Shown here piece by piece: positions 51,838 through 59,690 of a DNA stretch of 64,000 nucleotides (positions within the stretch are counted from its first letter, which is position 1; the number at the start of each line of letters is the position of its first letter). Source of the stretch: SHAN690 sp040221375 (GTDB lineage: Bacteria > Bacteroidota > Bacteroidia > Flavobacteriales_G > Salibacteraceae); NCBI GenBank assembly GCA_040221375.1, contig JAVKEP010000085.1, positions 1-64,000 on the forward strand, given 5' to 3'. The notes under the pieces are model-generated. The model was not told where the DNA came from. It saw nothing but the letters and a program-made list of their open reading frames with translations, and made no database searches. The translations under genes were made by a program, and so were the position numbers.

Positions 51838-54270
51838 TCAAATGCGAACCTTCAGGCCAAAAAGCCAGTTGATACCCGCTTGAGGATAATAGAAATTCTC
51901 GGTGATCATGCTTCCATATATGTAGCTGAACGTGTATCCATTCGATGCATAAAGCGCATTCGTGATGTTGTTGATCAACAGGGTCAATTCCAATCGTTGA
52001 AGTACCGGAACAGAAGAACGGTAGCTCAATCGAAGATCGTTCACCACGTAGGCATCAATGCTGCGCGCTTGGTCTTGTGTGTTGTCCAAGTATTGCTTGC
52101 CTACATACTTCGTCAGCAAGGCCACTTCCACTCCAATGTCGCTCTTAAATCCGAGCGCCGAACCCGCTACCAGCGAAGGTGAAAAGGCGATGTCGACATT
52201 TCCATGCGGAATTCGAACTTCCTCCCCTGTGCCATAGTCGATCAAGACCTCATCAAATTGCTTGATCTTGTTTTGACTCAAGGTCAAGTTTGGCGACCAG
52301 AAAAATCCTGTGGGTAAGGAAACGTTTAAGGCTAGTTCACCTCCGGCTCGATAGCTTTCAGGCACGTTGGTCCTGATCGGAGCGCCCACATCATTCACTT
52401 CACCTGTCAACACAAGTTGGTCTGTATAGTGCATGAAATATCCATTGAGCGCGACGTGGACAATGGAATGCTTCCAACTCCAGCCTGCTTCCACGTCTGT
52501 CAGGTATTCAGGCTTGGGTGTAATTCCTGGGGCAGCATCCGTAAAGTCACTGCGCACCGGTTCCCGGCTTCCTCTAGACACTGAGGCATACAGAAAATTA
52601 TTCTGCCTCAATCTCGCGCTGGCTCCGACCTTTGGATTGAAGAATACGTACTGTTGATCTACCAAAATTGGCCGCAGATCATTGTCAATTCCGGCGGTTT
52701 GATAATCGATGTATCGGCCCTGTACGTCTCCAAACAATGTGAACCGATCCAACGACCATTCGGCCTTTAAGTACGACGCGCCGTCCAACTTATTGGCTTC
52801 TGATGCATAGTAGCGATCATTGATGTCGATTCCGGTAGCTATGTCAGACCATATAACTTCCCCAAAGTGATCGCCGTCGTAATAATTCAGACTTCCGCCC
52901 CATGTAACTTGCAGTGCACTTTTTCTATACTGCAGGGAATACACTCCTCCGTAGAAATGATTGTCGAGCCACCTCCTCACGATCAAGTCTGACGTGTATG
53001 CACTGTCTCCGTTAACCACCTGTGGCTCAAAACCAAAATCTCGAAAGTCTTCATCGGATTTATATTGTTCGAAGAAGCCTTTGCCTCTCGTATAATGACC
53101 GGTTACATTAAGGTACAAGCTTGGGGCAATTTGCCACCCCGCGATCAATTGATAATGGTCTTGGCCATAATTGTCGATTTCATTAGGGTATTGGTAGTAA
53201 TTATACGTGCGTCCGCTTTCCAACAAGTTATTGGTCTCAGCCTCGGTCAGGTAATTCCGCTCTGCAAATGCCAGCATGGACTCGATGTCTCCGCTGACGC
53301 GTGCCTCAGGCGTACCATACCAAGCTTGTTGCGTCACTTCACGGCCCGAAAACGCAATTCCTTTCAGCATCAACGACTTTCCGTAATAACCTCCGGCCAG
53401 GTAGTACGATTTCAAGTCGGAAGCGCTTCGATCGATGTAACCGTCAGAAGAGATGGTAGATAACCGCCCTTCCAGGTTAAAGTGTTCGTTGAACAATCCC
53501 GTATTAAATACAATGTTGTGCTTCCTGGTTTGAAAGGAGCCATAGGTGTTGTTTAACTCCACATAGGCCGTAGAATCGATTCCAGAAGTTTCAAGGTTGA
53601 TCGTTGCGCCGAAGGCTGCCGCACCGTTCGACGAGGTTCCGACACCGCGCTGTATCTGAATGTTTTCCGTGGAACTCGCAAAATCAGGCATGTTCACCCA
53701 AAAGACGCCGTGGGACTCAGCATCGTTGAGGGGTACACCGTTCACTGTGACATTAATCCGAGTAGCATCTGAACCCCGGATACGAATTCCAGTATACCCC
53801 ACTCCTGCTCCGGCGTCGGATGTCGTTACAGCACTGATCGATTGATTCAGTAATATCGGCAAGTCTTGAGCCAAGTTATTTTGTTCGAGTTCTTCCTTTT
53901 CGATGTTCTCATAGGTCATTGGCGTAAATGCCCCGGCACGCGTGGCTTCTACTACAAACTCCTTACTGAGTAGAGGACTTATTTTTAAGCTGTGATTCAG
54001 GATCATGTCCCCTATCACCTTCACCGTATCAACCGCAGTCTTGTAACCGAGATGTTCGACAATTAGTGTATAGTCTCCCGGCTTAACCTTAAGCGTGTAC
54101 ACACCCCGCGCGTTGGTAACCGCTCCTAGCAAGGACCCATCGATATACACAACAGCCCCACTAAGGTTATCTCCTTGGAGGTTCATTACACGGCCAGAAA
54201 GTGTTGCCTGAGAAAACGCAGAAACCGCGATAAACAGGGCACAGAAAAAAGTGGAAATTCTCCTTTTCAT
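51838..54270 (-). CDS. TonB-dependent receptor under TPP riboswitch, predicted thiamine uptake
   Basis: An 810-aa outer-membrane receptor. Signal peptide ends SAFSQ. An Ig-like N-terminal domain follows (GRVMNLQGDNLSGAVVYIDG; YTLIVEHLGYKTAVDTV). The plug is clear (YENIEKEELEQNNLAQDLP, GYTGIRIRGSDATRINVTVN, GVGTSSNGAAAFGATINLET) and the barrel ends GINWLFGLKVRI. The ligand is inferred from the TPP riboswitch in its leader: thiamine or a phosphate ester. In other Bacteroidota such riboswitch-linked receptors have been proposed as thiamine transporters (Omr1). No inner-membrane PnuT-type transporter is adjacent. Confidence 0.9.
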   Translation of the reverse strand: MKRRISTFFCALFIAVSAFSQATLSGRVMNLQGDNLSGAVVYIDGSLLGAVTNARGVYTLKVKPGDYTLIVEHLGYKTAVDTVKVIGDMILNHSLKISPLLSKEFVVEATRAGAFTPMTYENIEKEELEQNNLAQDLPILLNQSISAVTTSDAGAGVGYTGIRIRGSDATRINVTVNGVPLNDAESHGVFWVNMPDFASSTENIQIQRGVGTSSNGAAAFGATINLETSGIDSTAYVELNNTYGSFQTRKHNIVFNTGLFNEHFNLEGRLSTISSDGYIDRSASDLKSYYLAGGYYGKSLMLKGIAFSGREVTQQAWYGTPEARVSGDIESMLAFAERNYLTEAETNNLLESGRTYNYYQYPNEIDNYGQDHYQLIAGWQIAPSLYLNVTGHYTRGKGFFEQYKSDEDFRDFGFEPQVVNGDSAYTSDLIVRRWLDNHFYGGVYSLQYRKSALQVTWGGSLNYYDGDHFGEVIWSDIATGIDINDRYYASEANKLDGASYLKAEWSLDRFTLFGDVQGRYIDYQTAGIDNDLRPILVDQQYVFFNPKVGASARLRQNNFLYASVSRGSREPVRSDFTDAAPGITPKPEYLTDVEAGWSWKHSIVHVALNGYFMHYTDQLVLTGEVNDVGAPIRTNVPESYRAGGELALNVSLPTGFFWSPNLTLSQNKIKQFDEVLIDYGTGEEVRIPHGNVDIAFSPSLVAGSALGFKSDIGVEVALLTKYVGKQYLDNTQDQARSIDAYVVNDLRLSYRSSVPVLQRLELTLLINNITNALYASNGYTFSYIYGSMITENFYYPQAGINWLFGLKVRI

Positions 54271-54329
54271 TACTCAGTTAAGTTTGAGCCGACCGAGGAG
54301 CACCGGTCTACAAAATCTGTCAGGATCTT
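54271..54329 (-). promoter_or_regulatory. expression platform between TPP aptamer and receptor start
   Basis: On the minus strand GACCG/CGGTC (54291-54308) forms a small hairpin and CTCA/TGAG encloses the stretch just before the ATG. No T-run follows, so control by hiding the ribosome site seems likelier than termination. Inference. Confidence 0.4.
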
Positions 54330-54412
54330 GCCGTCTTCCTTCCTGGTATTATCCGGGCAGGTTCAGTGGGTATAATCTCAGATTCCTAAAAACAGGAAAC
54401 ACCCCAGTCAGC
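54330..54412 (-). promoter_or_regulatory. TPP riboswitch (THI element)
   Basis: Minus strand contains the conserved TPP aptamer blocks in order: GGGGTG, CTGAGA, ACCC, GAACCTG, CCGGATAATACCAGG, AGGAAG. The P1 stem pairs GCTGACT with AGACGGC (one A-A mismatch, one G.T). The aptamer of about 83 nt lies 59 bases before the TonB receptor ATG and 22 bases after the NadR-like gene. Binding of thiamine pyrophosphate should switch the receptor off. Confidence 0.95.
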
Positions 54413-54434
54413 TAATTTATTGAAAGAACGTGCG

Positions 54435-55034
54435 CTAAGCCGTAGCCTTTTTGCGCGGTAAAAGTCGGTTTCGTTTTAAGCTTTTGTTGATGCGCTCGAT
54501 CCGTTCTTCGGTAGTGCCTTCAACCTCTATGAAGCGCTTCCCTGCCTTGATCAAGGCCTTGCGATAATGATCGTACAGTTCTTCACGATCGTCTGGATTC
54601 TCTCTTAGGTCGTCGTATTCCCAATCGATGCCCTTGTGTCCACAAAGGATGTACAACTGGTATGGCTTTTCAAGAAACTGACGTTCGATCCAATTTTGCG
54701 CTCGTCCAAAGCGGACTTCGGCCCAAATCTTTACTACCAACGTATTGGTATCGCAGATGAGGAAATGGTTCGCGTTTTCAGCCACTAGGTATTCTCGTTC
54801 CAATTGGCCTTTGGCAATTTCTAAGAGGTCGTCTTGATTATAATTTCTACCCAACTGCTCCAAGTACTCTCTGGAATACTCGTCAACAAAAGGCTCGTTC
54901 CAATGCTCAGCCAACGCTTTCGCCAAGGTTGTTTTGCCAGAACATTCGGGACCTACCAGCGCCAACTTAACCAGCTTCTTATCCCCGGCACCGTTTCTAG
55001 AAAGGTTAGAAAGGTCTATCTCTTCTTCCTCCAT
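54435..55034 (-). CDS. NadR-like P-loop kinase (AAA_28 family)
   Basis: A 199-aa cytoplasmic ATP-binding protein resembling the ribosylnicotinamide-kinase domain of NadR: Walker A LALVGPECSGKTTLAKALA (about residues 25-43), FVDEYSREYLEQLGRNY, FLICDTNTLVVKIWAEVRFG, then YILCGHKGIDWEYDDLRENP. The adenylyltransferase half of NadR is missing. Position between a thiamine-binding-fold gene and the TPP riboswitch/receptor suggests a kinase for a salvaged vitamin, possibly thiamine. An NAD-precursor kinase is the default family role. Confidence 0.8.
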   Translation of the reverse strand: MEEEEIDLSNLSRNGAGDKKLVKLALVGPECSGKTTLAKALAEHWNEPFVDEYSREYLEQLGRNYNQDDLLEIAKGQLEREYLVAENANHFLICDTNTLVVKIWAEVRFGRAQNWIERQFLEKPYQLYILCGHKGIDWEYDDLRENPDDREELYDHYRKALIKAGKRFIEVEGTTEERIERINKSLKRNRLLPRKKATA

Positions 55035-55104
55035 GCTAACATCAAATTACCGATTCGATGAGATGACCGCTCAGAATACGGTCTAAATCAGCCGAACACA
55101 AGCG

Positions 55105-55112
55105 CAAAATTA
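55105..55112 (-). promoter_or_regulatory. predicted -7 box for the NadR-like gene
   Basis: Minus-strand TAATTTTG matches TAnnTTTG exactly, 70 bases before the ATG. The -33 element is not clear. Confidence 0.4.
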
Positions 55113-55151
55113 CTGAAATATTATCCAATTGCGCGCAGCGTTTGTCGGATA

Positions 55152-55415
55152 CTAAAGCGAATCGGCAGTGCCTTTTAGGTTGGCTCCTAGCACTTTTAAA
55201 ACAAACACCGACTTTTCATAGCTTTCCCAAGCTGCTTTCATGCCCATTCTTAGGCTTTCGAAAATGGCATCAAAATCGCCAAATAGGTGCGTCGATGTCT
55301 CGTTTACTCGCACCTCAAAGCCTTCTCTCGACTTCAGAAACTCAATAAAATTTACGATCGGCTCTTCGTACCCTTCTTTCAAAGGATACATGGAAATCTC
55401 AATGGTCACTTGCAT
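55152..55415 (-). CDS. thiamine-binding (MTH1187/YkoF-like, DUF77) protein
   Basis: An 87-aa protein matching the MTH1187/YkoF-type fold (MQVTIEISMYPLKEGYEEPI; FEVRVNETSTHLFGDFDAIF; KSVFVLKVLGANLKG). Members bind thiamine or its precursors in the cytoplasm, and some are encoded with thiamine transport genes. Its ATG lies one base after the urocanase stop (TGACATG), so translation is probably coupled. The NadR-like kinase and TPP-controlled receptor follow on the same strand. The thiamine role is supported by context and family. Confidence 0.82.
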   Translation of the reverse strand: MQVTIEISMYPLKEGYEEPIVNFIEFLKSREGFEVRVNETSTHLFGDFDAIFESLRMGMKAAWESYEKSVFVLKVLGANLKGTADSL

Positions 55416-55416
55416 G

Positions 55417-57414
55417 TCAGAGGGGATTTACACTATCATTAATGATGCTGTCGTCTACCTTGCTTGGCAGCGTAACTTTCAATCTCGGCTCGGCATTCAT
55501 CGCTCGTTGTATCGCAAAGATCGCTTCGTCATTTCGCGCCCAGCTCCTTCTGGCGATGCCATTATTCACGTCCCAGTGAAGCATCATTTTCAGCCTTCGA
55601 TCAGCGTCATCGGTTCCGTCGAGCAGCATTCCGAAACCGCCGTTGACCACTTCGCCCCATCCTACGCCGCCTCCGTTGTGCAAGCTGATCCAAGTAGCTC
55701 CCCGAAATCCATCACCTACGAAATTTTGTACCGCCATGTCAGCGGTGAACTGTGAACCGTCATAGATATTGCTGGTTTCTCGGTAGGGCGAATCCGTTCC
55801 GGATACATCGTGATGATCTCTTCCAAGCACTACCGGTCCGATTTGCCCTTCGCGAATGGCTTGATTGAATGCCTTGGCAATTTCGATTCTTCCCTCGGCA
55901 TCCGCATAGAGGATGCGCGCCTGGGAACCGACGACCATCTGGTTTTTACCCGCCTCGCGGATCCAGTGGATGTTGTCGGCCATCTGTTGCTGGATTTCTT
56001 TTGGAGAGTGGACACGGATCCGTTCGAGTACTTCGCACGCTATGGCGTCGGTGCGCTCAAGGTCTTTGGGGTCACCCGAAGCGCAAACCCAGCGAAAGGG
56101 TCCGAATCCGTAATCGAAACACATCGGCCCCATGATGTCTTGAACATAGCTCGGGTATCGAAAATCAATTCCATTCTCGGCCATGATATCTGCCCCTGCC
56201 CTACTTGCTTCTAGAAGAAAGGCGTTGCCGTAATCGAAAAAGTACATTCCATTCGCACTTTGGGCATTGATCGCTGTCGTGTGTCGTCGCAGGGTTTCTT
56301 GCACGAGTTCCTTGAATCGCGCTGGATCCTTGGCCATGATTTCTTTCGCTTCTTCGAAGCCTACTTGCACAGGGTAATAGCCCCCTGCCCAAGGATTGTG
56401 CAAGGAGGTTTGGTCAGAGCCTAGATCCACTTTGACATCTAGCTCCACGGTACGTTCCCAAAGGGTGACGATGTTCCCTAGAAACGCAATGGAGTGTGCC
56501 TTTTTTTTCTTTTTCCACTCTAGTGCCGTTTCGATTACCTGGTCCACGTCGTCTATGACTTCATCTACCCATCCCTGATCGAATCGTTTGTACGCAGCCT
56601 TGGGGTCTACTTCGGCCGTAATGCTCACAACACCTGCGATGTTTCCCGCTTTGGGTTGCGCACCGCTCATGCCTCCTAAACCGGCAGTAATAAACAGTTT
56701 TCCTTCGGTGCCGCCACCTATTTTTCTCGCTGCATTCAAGACCGTTATGGTTGTGCCATGAACGATGCCCTGCGGTCCGATGTACATGTAACTGCCCGCG
56801 GTCATTTGTCCGTACTGCGTCACTCCCAACGCATTGAACTTCTCCCAATCGTCTGGTTGGGAGTAATTGGGGATCATCATGCCGTTGGTAACAACAACCC
56901 TCGGGGCGTCTGGGTGAGAAGGAAACAAGCCCATCGGGTGGCCCGAATACATGGCCAGTGTTTGATCCTGCTTCATTTCACTCAGGTACTTCATAGTCAG
57001 CAGGTATTGGGCCCAATTCTGAAATACCGCGCCGTTTCCGCCATAGGTAATGAGCTCATGCGGATGTTGGGCGACATTCGGATCCAGGTTGTTTTGAATC
57101 ATGAGCATGATTGCCTTGGCCTGCTCACACTCCCCAGGGTATTCGCTGATTGCGCGAGCTCGGATCTCATAATCCGGTCGGAAGCGCAGCATGTAAACCC
57201 GTCCGAGTTCCTTTAATTCTTGCGCAAATTCAGGCGCCAGCTTCGCGTGCCATTCTGAAGGAAAATACCTCAGAGCGTTACGAATGGCCAACTTGTGTTC
57301 TTCAAATGAAAGTATCCTCTTACGCTTTGGTGCGTGGCTGATTTCTGGATCGTACGGTTTTGGATCTGGGAGCCGTGAGGGAATTCCTTCTTTGATTTGC
57401 TTTTTGAAGCTCAT
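55417..57414 (-). CDS. hutU: urocanate hydratase, long form
   Basis: Second step of histidine degradation: urocanate to imidazolonepropionate with tightly bound NAD+. The 665-aa protein (start at the ATG of MSFKKQIKEG, not the upstream frame at 57447) has TYGGNGAVFQNWAQYLLTM, LAMYSGHPMGLFPSHP, ITAGLGGMSGAQPKAGNIAG, SLHNPWAGGYYPVQ, FDYGFGPFRWVCASG (catalytic Cys region) and GQIGPVVLGRDHHDVSGTDSP. It is about 100 residues longer than the Pseudomonas type, as in other Bacteroidota. hutH, hutI and hutG are not in the window. Confidence 0.95.
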   Translation of the reverse strand: MSFKKQIKEGIPSRLPDPKPYDPEISHAPKRKRILSFEEHKLAIRNALRYFPSEWHAKLAPEFAQELKELGRVYMLRFRPDYEIRARAISEYPGECEQAKAIMLMIQNNLDPNVAQHPHELITYGGNGAVFQNWAQYLLTMKYLSEMKQDQTLAMYSGHPMGLFPSHPDAPRVVVTNGMMIPNYSQPDDWEKFNALGVTQYGQMTAGSYMYIGPQGIVHGTTITVLNAARKIGGGTEGKLFITAGLGGMSGAQPKAGNIAGVVSITAEVDPKAAYKRFDQGWVDEVIDDVDQVIETALEWKKKKKAHSIAFLGNIVTLWERTVELDVKVDLGSDQTSLHNPWAGGYYPVQVGFEEAKEIMAKDPARFKELVQETLRRHTTAINAQSANGMYFFDYGNAFLLEASRAGADIMAENGIDFRYPSYVQDIMGPMCFDYGFGPFRWVCASGDPKDLERTDAIACEVLERIRVHSPKEIQQQMADNIHWIREAGKNQMVVGSQARILYADAEGRIEIAKAFNQAIREGQIGPVVLGRDHHDVSGTDSPYRETSNIYDGSQFTADMAVQNFVGDGFRGATWISLHNGGGVGWGEVVNGGFGMLLDGTDDADRRLKMMLHWDVNNGIARRSWARNDEAIFAIQRAMNAEPRLKVTLPSKVDDSIINDSVNPL

Positions 57415-57458
57415 TGCGCGGAGGGGTATCATATATATGAGCGACAAATATAGAAGGA

Positions 57459-57647
57459 CTACTTCCTCAGAATGCGACCTGTCTTCTTATCGAAGCCATA
57501 GGGGCAATGCTTGCACCCACTCTTACAGCAATAGCCACGTTTGAGGTGATACTGCTCGGTAAAGACGATGAACCCTTCATCGCTCATGTAGAAATCCTCT
57601 TCGTTGAGTCTCGATTTATTTCCTGTGCCACACACGCCTTCAAACAT
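57459..57647 (-). CDS. small cysteine-rich DUF5522-type protein
   Basis: A 62-aa protein with the hallmark GFIVFTEQYHLKRGYCC followed by KSGCKHCPYGF. Four clustered cysteines with a histidine suggest a bound metal, probably zinc. Short proteins of this kind are widespread in Bacteroidota; no function is established. It may be co-transcribed with hutU, whose ATG lies 44 bases downstream. Confidence 0.78.
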   Translation of the reverse strand: MFEGVCGTGNKSRLNEEDFYMSDEGFIVFTEQYHLKRGYCCKSGCKHCPYGFDKKTGRILRK

Positions 57648-57705
57648 ACGCTTACTGGTGATTCGTTTTCAATAGCTTCGGACCTCAAAACAGCCTCGCG
57701 CCAAA

Positions 57706-58614
57706 ATGGTTCAACATCGGTTTACAGATTGGACGGCCCCGATCGAGTCTCTTTGGACTCGCAACGGCATTTCTATTCACATCAAACGGGATGATTTGAT
57801 GGATCCCTTGATTTCAGGCAATAAGATTTTCAAGCTGAAAGAGAACATCAACGCCTTTCACAATGGCTCTTTCGATACCCTTGTCACATTTGGCGGGGCA
57901 TATTCGAATCATATCGCGGCCACGGCTGCGCTGTGTCAAGAAGAGAACATCGCTTGCGTTGGAATCATTCGAGGCGAGCGCATCGAACCCTTGAACCCCA
58001 CCTTAGCCGCCGCCGAGGCTCAAGGCATGAAATTGATGTTCGTCTCACGCAGCGTTTATCGCATTAGGAACAACAGCGACGTACAATCACAATTGCTTTC
58101 ATCTTTCCCATCCCCGTATTGCATTCCTGAGGGAGGAGCAAATAGAGCCGGAATTGTCGGAGCGAGTGCTATGCTCAATGAGGCAACAGAGAAATATTCC
58201 CACATCATCACGGCAGTTGGCACCGGAACAACCTTGGCCGGAATGGCGCTCCAAGCAAAACCCAACCAAGAGCTGCACGGCATGGTAATACACAAGCACC
58301 TAGGCGTCATGGAAGAGGTGCTCCCGATGCACGAAGGTCTGGACAATGCATTATCACGGGTTCGGCTGCACCCGGCACATTACGGAGGCTACGCCAAATG
58401 GGACGAATCGCTCTTGCAATTCATCCGATCCGTCTTCAACAACTACGGGGTCAGGTTAGACCCTATCTACACCGGAAAGGCCTTATTCTCCTTAAATCAA
58501 TTGGTGAACGAATCATACTTTCCAGAAGGCGCCGAGGTTCTGTTCATTCATACCGGTGGACTCCAGGCTATTCCAGGCTTTGAAGCACGATTTGGAATCA
58601 AGGTTTTCGAATGA
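57706..58614 (+). CDS. PLP-dependent ACC deaminase/D-cysteine desulfhydrase family protein
   Basis: A 302-aa fold-type II pyridoxal-phosphate enzyme. Motifs: SIHIKRDDLMDPLISGNKIFKL (split; Lys of SGNKIFK is the probable Schiff-base lysine), LVTFGGAYSNHIAATAALC, YCIPEGGANRAGIVG, ITAVGTGTTLAGM and LFIHTGGLQAIPG. The family acts on D-cysteine or 1-aminocyclopropane-1-carboxylate; which one cannot be read from the sequence. gldA follows 79 bases later. Confidence 0.88.
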   Translation: MVQHRFTDWTAPIESLWTRNGISIHIKRDDLMDPLISGNKIFKLKENINAFHNGSFDTLVTFGGAYSNHIAATAALCQEENIACVGIIRGERIEPLNPTLAAAEAQGMKLMFVSRSVYRIRNNSDVQSQLLSSFPSPYCIPEGGANRAGIVGASAMLNEATEKYSHIITAVGTGTTLAGMALQAKPNQELHGMVIHKHLGVMEEVLPMHEGLDNALSRVRLHPAHYGGYAKWDESLLQFIRSVFNNYGVRLDPIYTGKALFSLNQLVNESYFPEGAEVLFIHTGGLQAIPGFEARFGIKVFE

Positions 58615-58680
58615 CGCAACATGGCTCAATCCGTTCTCTAAAAAGCAGATTCCGTCTTTCTCAGTTTGGTTTGACAAGCT

Positions 58681-58688
58681 TACTTTCG
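58681..58688 (+). promoter_or_regulatory. possible -7 box for gldA
   Basis: TACTTTCG (one mismatch to TAnnTTTG), five bases before the gldA ATG, with TTTC 20 bases upstream. Would give a nearly leaderless transcript. Confidence 0.3.
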
Positions 58689-58693
58689 CCACT

Positions 58694-59599
58694 ATGTCGA
58701 TCAAGGTAAACCAGGTCACTAAACTGTACGGTGTACAACGCGCTCTAGACAACGTCAGCTTCGAAATTGAACGTGGCAACATTGTGGGATTTCTCGGGCC
58801 TAATGGCGCTGGTAAGTCAACAATGATGAAGATCATCACGTGCTACTTACCCCCATCTGAAGGCCAAGTTGAAGTGTGCGGATTTGATGTTTCTGCGTCG
58901 CCGATGGAGGTCAAAAAACGCATTGGCTACCTGCCTGAACACAATCCACTTTATCCCGAAATGTACGTCCGCGAATACTTGGAATTTGTCGCAGGCATCC
59001 ACAAGATTGCCAATAAAAAACAACGTGTGGAGGAGATGATCGAATTGGTGGGATTGGACTTGGAGCGAAAGAAAAAGATTAGTGCCTTGAGCAAAGGCTT
59101 CCGGCAACGGGTGGGGCTCGCTCAGGCCATGATACACGACCCTGAGGTGTTGATTTTGGATGAGCCAACCACAGGCTTGGACCCTAACCAGATCGTAGAG
59201 ATTCGGAATTTGATCAAGGGAATCGGCAAAGACAGAACGGTCATGCTCAGCACCCATATCATGCAAGAAGTGGAGGCCATATGCGATCGCGTTATCATCG
59301 TAAACAAAGGCACAATTGTAGCCAACGACAAAGCTTCTAACCTATTGCAGCACAAGCAAAAGCGCTTCGTACGGGTCGAATTCAGCACAGCAGTTGCGAG
59401 CAATGTTTTGAGCGCAATCAAAGGGGTCTCTGAAGTGAAACGTGTAAGCGATACCATTTGGATCTTAGGCAGCGAAGGCCAAAAAGACATTCGTCAAGCG
59501 ATTTTTGACTTCGCGGTAGAGGGCAAACTTTCGGTACTTACCATTCAAAAAGAGGAACAACGCTTGGAAGACATTTTTAAGCGATTGACCACCAAGTAA
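58694..59599 (+). CDS. gldA: GldA-like ABC transporter ATP-binding protein
   Basis: A 301-aa ATPase starting at ATG 58694 (the longer frame from 58556 overlaps the upstream gene). Intact motifs: Walker A GFLGPNGAGKSTMMKI, IGYLPEHNPLYPEMYVREYL (Q-loop region, with the GldA-typical sequence), signature LSKGFRQRVGLAQAM, Walker B VLILDEPTTGLDPNQ, H-loop LSTHIMQE. The C-terminal about 80 residues are the extra domain of GldA-type ATPases. GldA acts with GldF and GldG in gliding motility of Flavobacteria. Those partners are not in the window. Confidence 0.88.
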   Translation: MSIKVNQVTKLYGVQRALDNVSFEIERGNIVGFLGPNGAGKSTMMKIITCYLPPSEGQVEVCGFDVSASPMEVKKRIGYLPEHNPLYPEMYVREYLEFVAGIHKIANKKQRVEEMIELVGLDLERKKKISALSKGFRQRVGLAQAMIHDPEVLILDEPTTGLDPNQIVEIRNLIKGIGKDRTVMLSTHIMQEVEAICDRVIIVNKGTIVANDKASNLLQHKQKRFVRVEFSTAVASNVLSAIKGVSEVKRVSDTIWILGSEGQKDIRQAIFDFAVEGKLSVLTIQKEEQRLEDIFKRLTTK

Positions 59600-59659
59600 C
59601 CGTTTAAAATTTGCCGTGGTTGTGCTGATTTAATTAGCAGATAAGTCATATCCATCCCA

Positions 59660-59667
59660 TATTTTTG
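59660..59667 (+). promoter_or_regulatory. predicted -7 box for metK
   Basis: TATTTTTG matches TAnnTTTG exactly, 23 bases before the metK ATG. The -33 element is weak. Confidence 0.5.
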
Positions 59668-59690
59668 GCCTTTTAAACAAGATCTCATCC

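Noticed and set aside
54435..55034. Full bifunctional NadR
   Set aside because: Only the kinase half is present (199 aa); the nucleotidyltransferase motif is missing.
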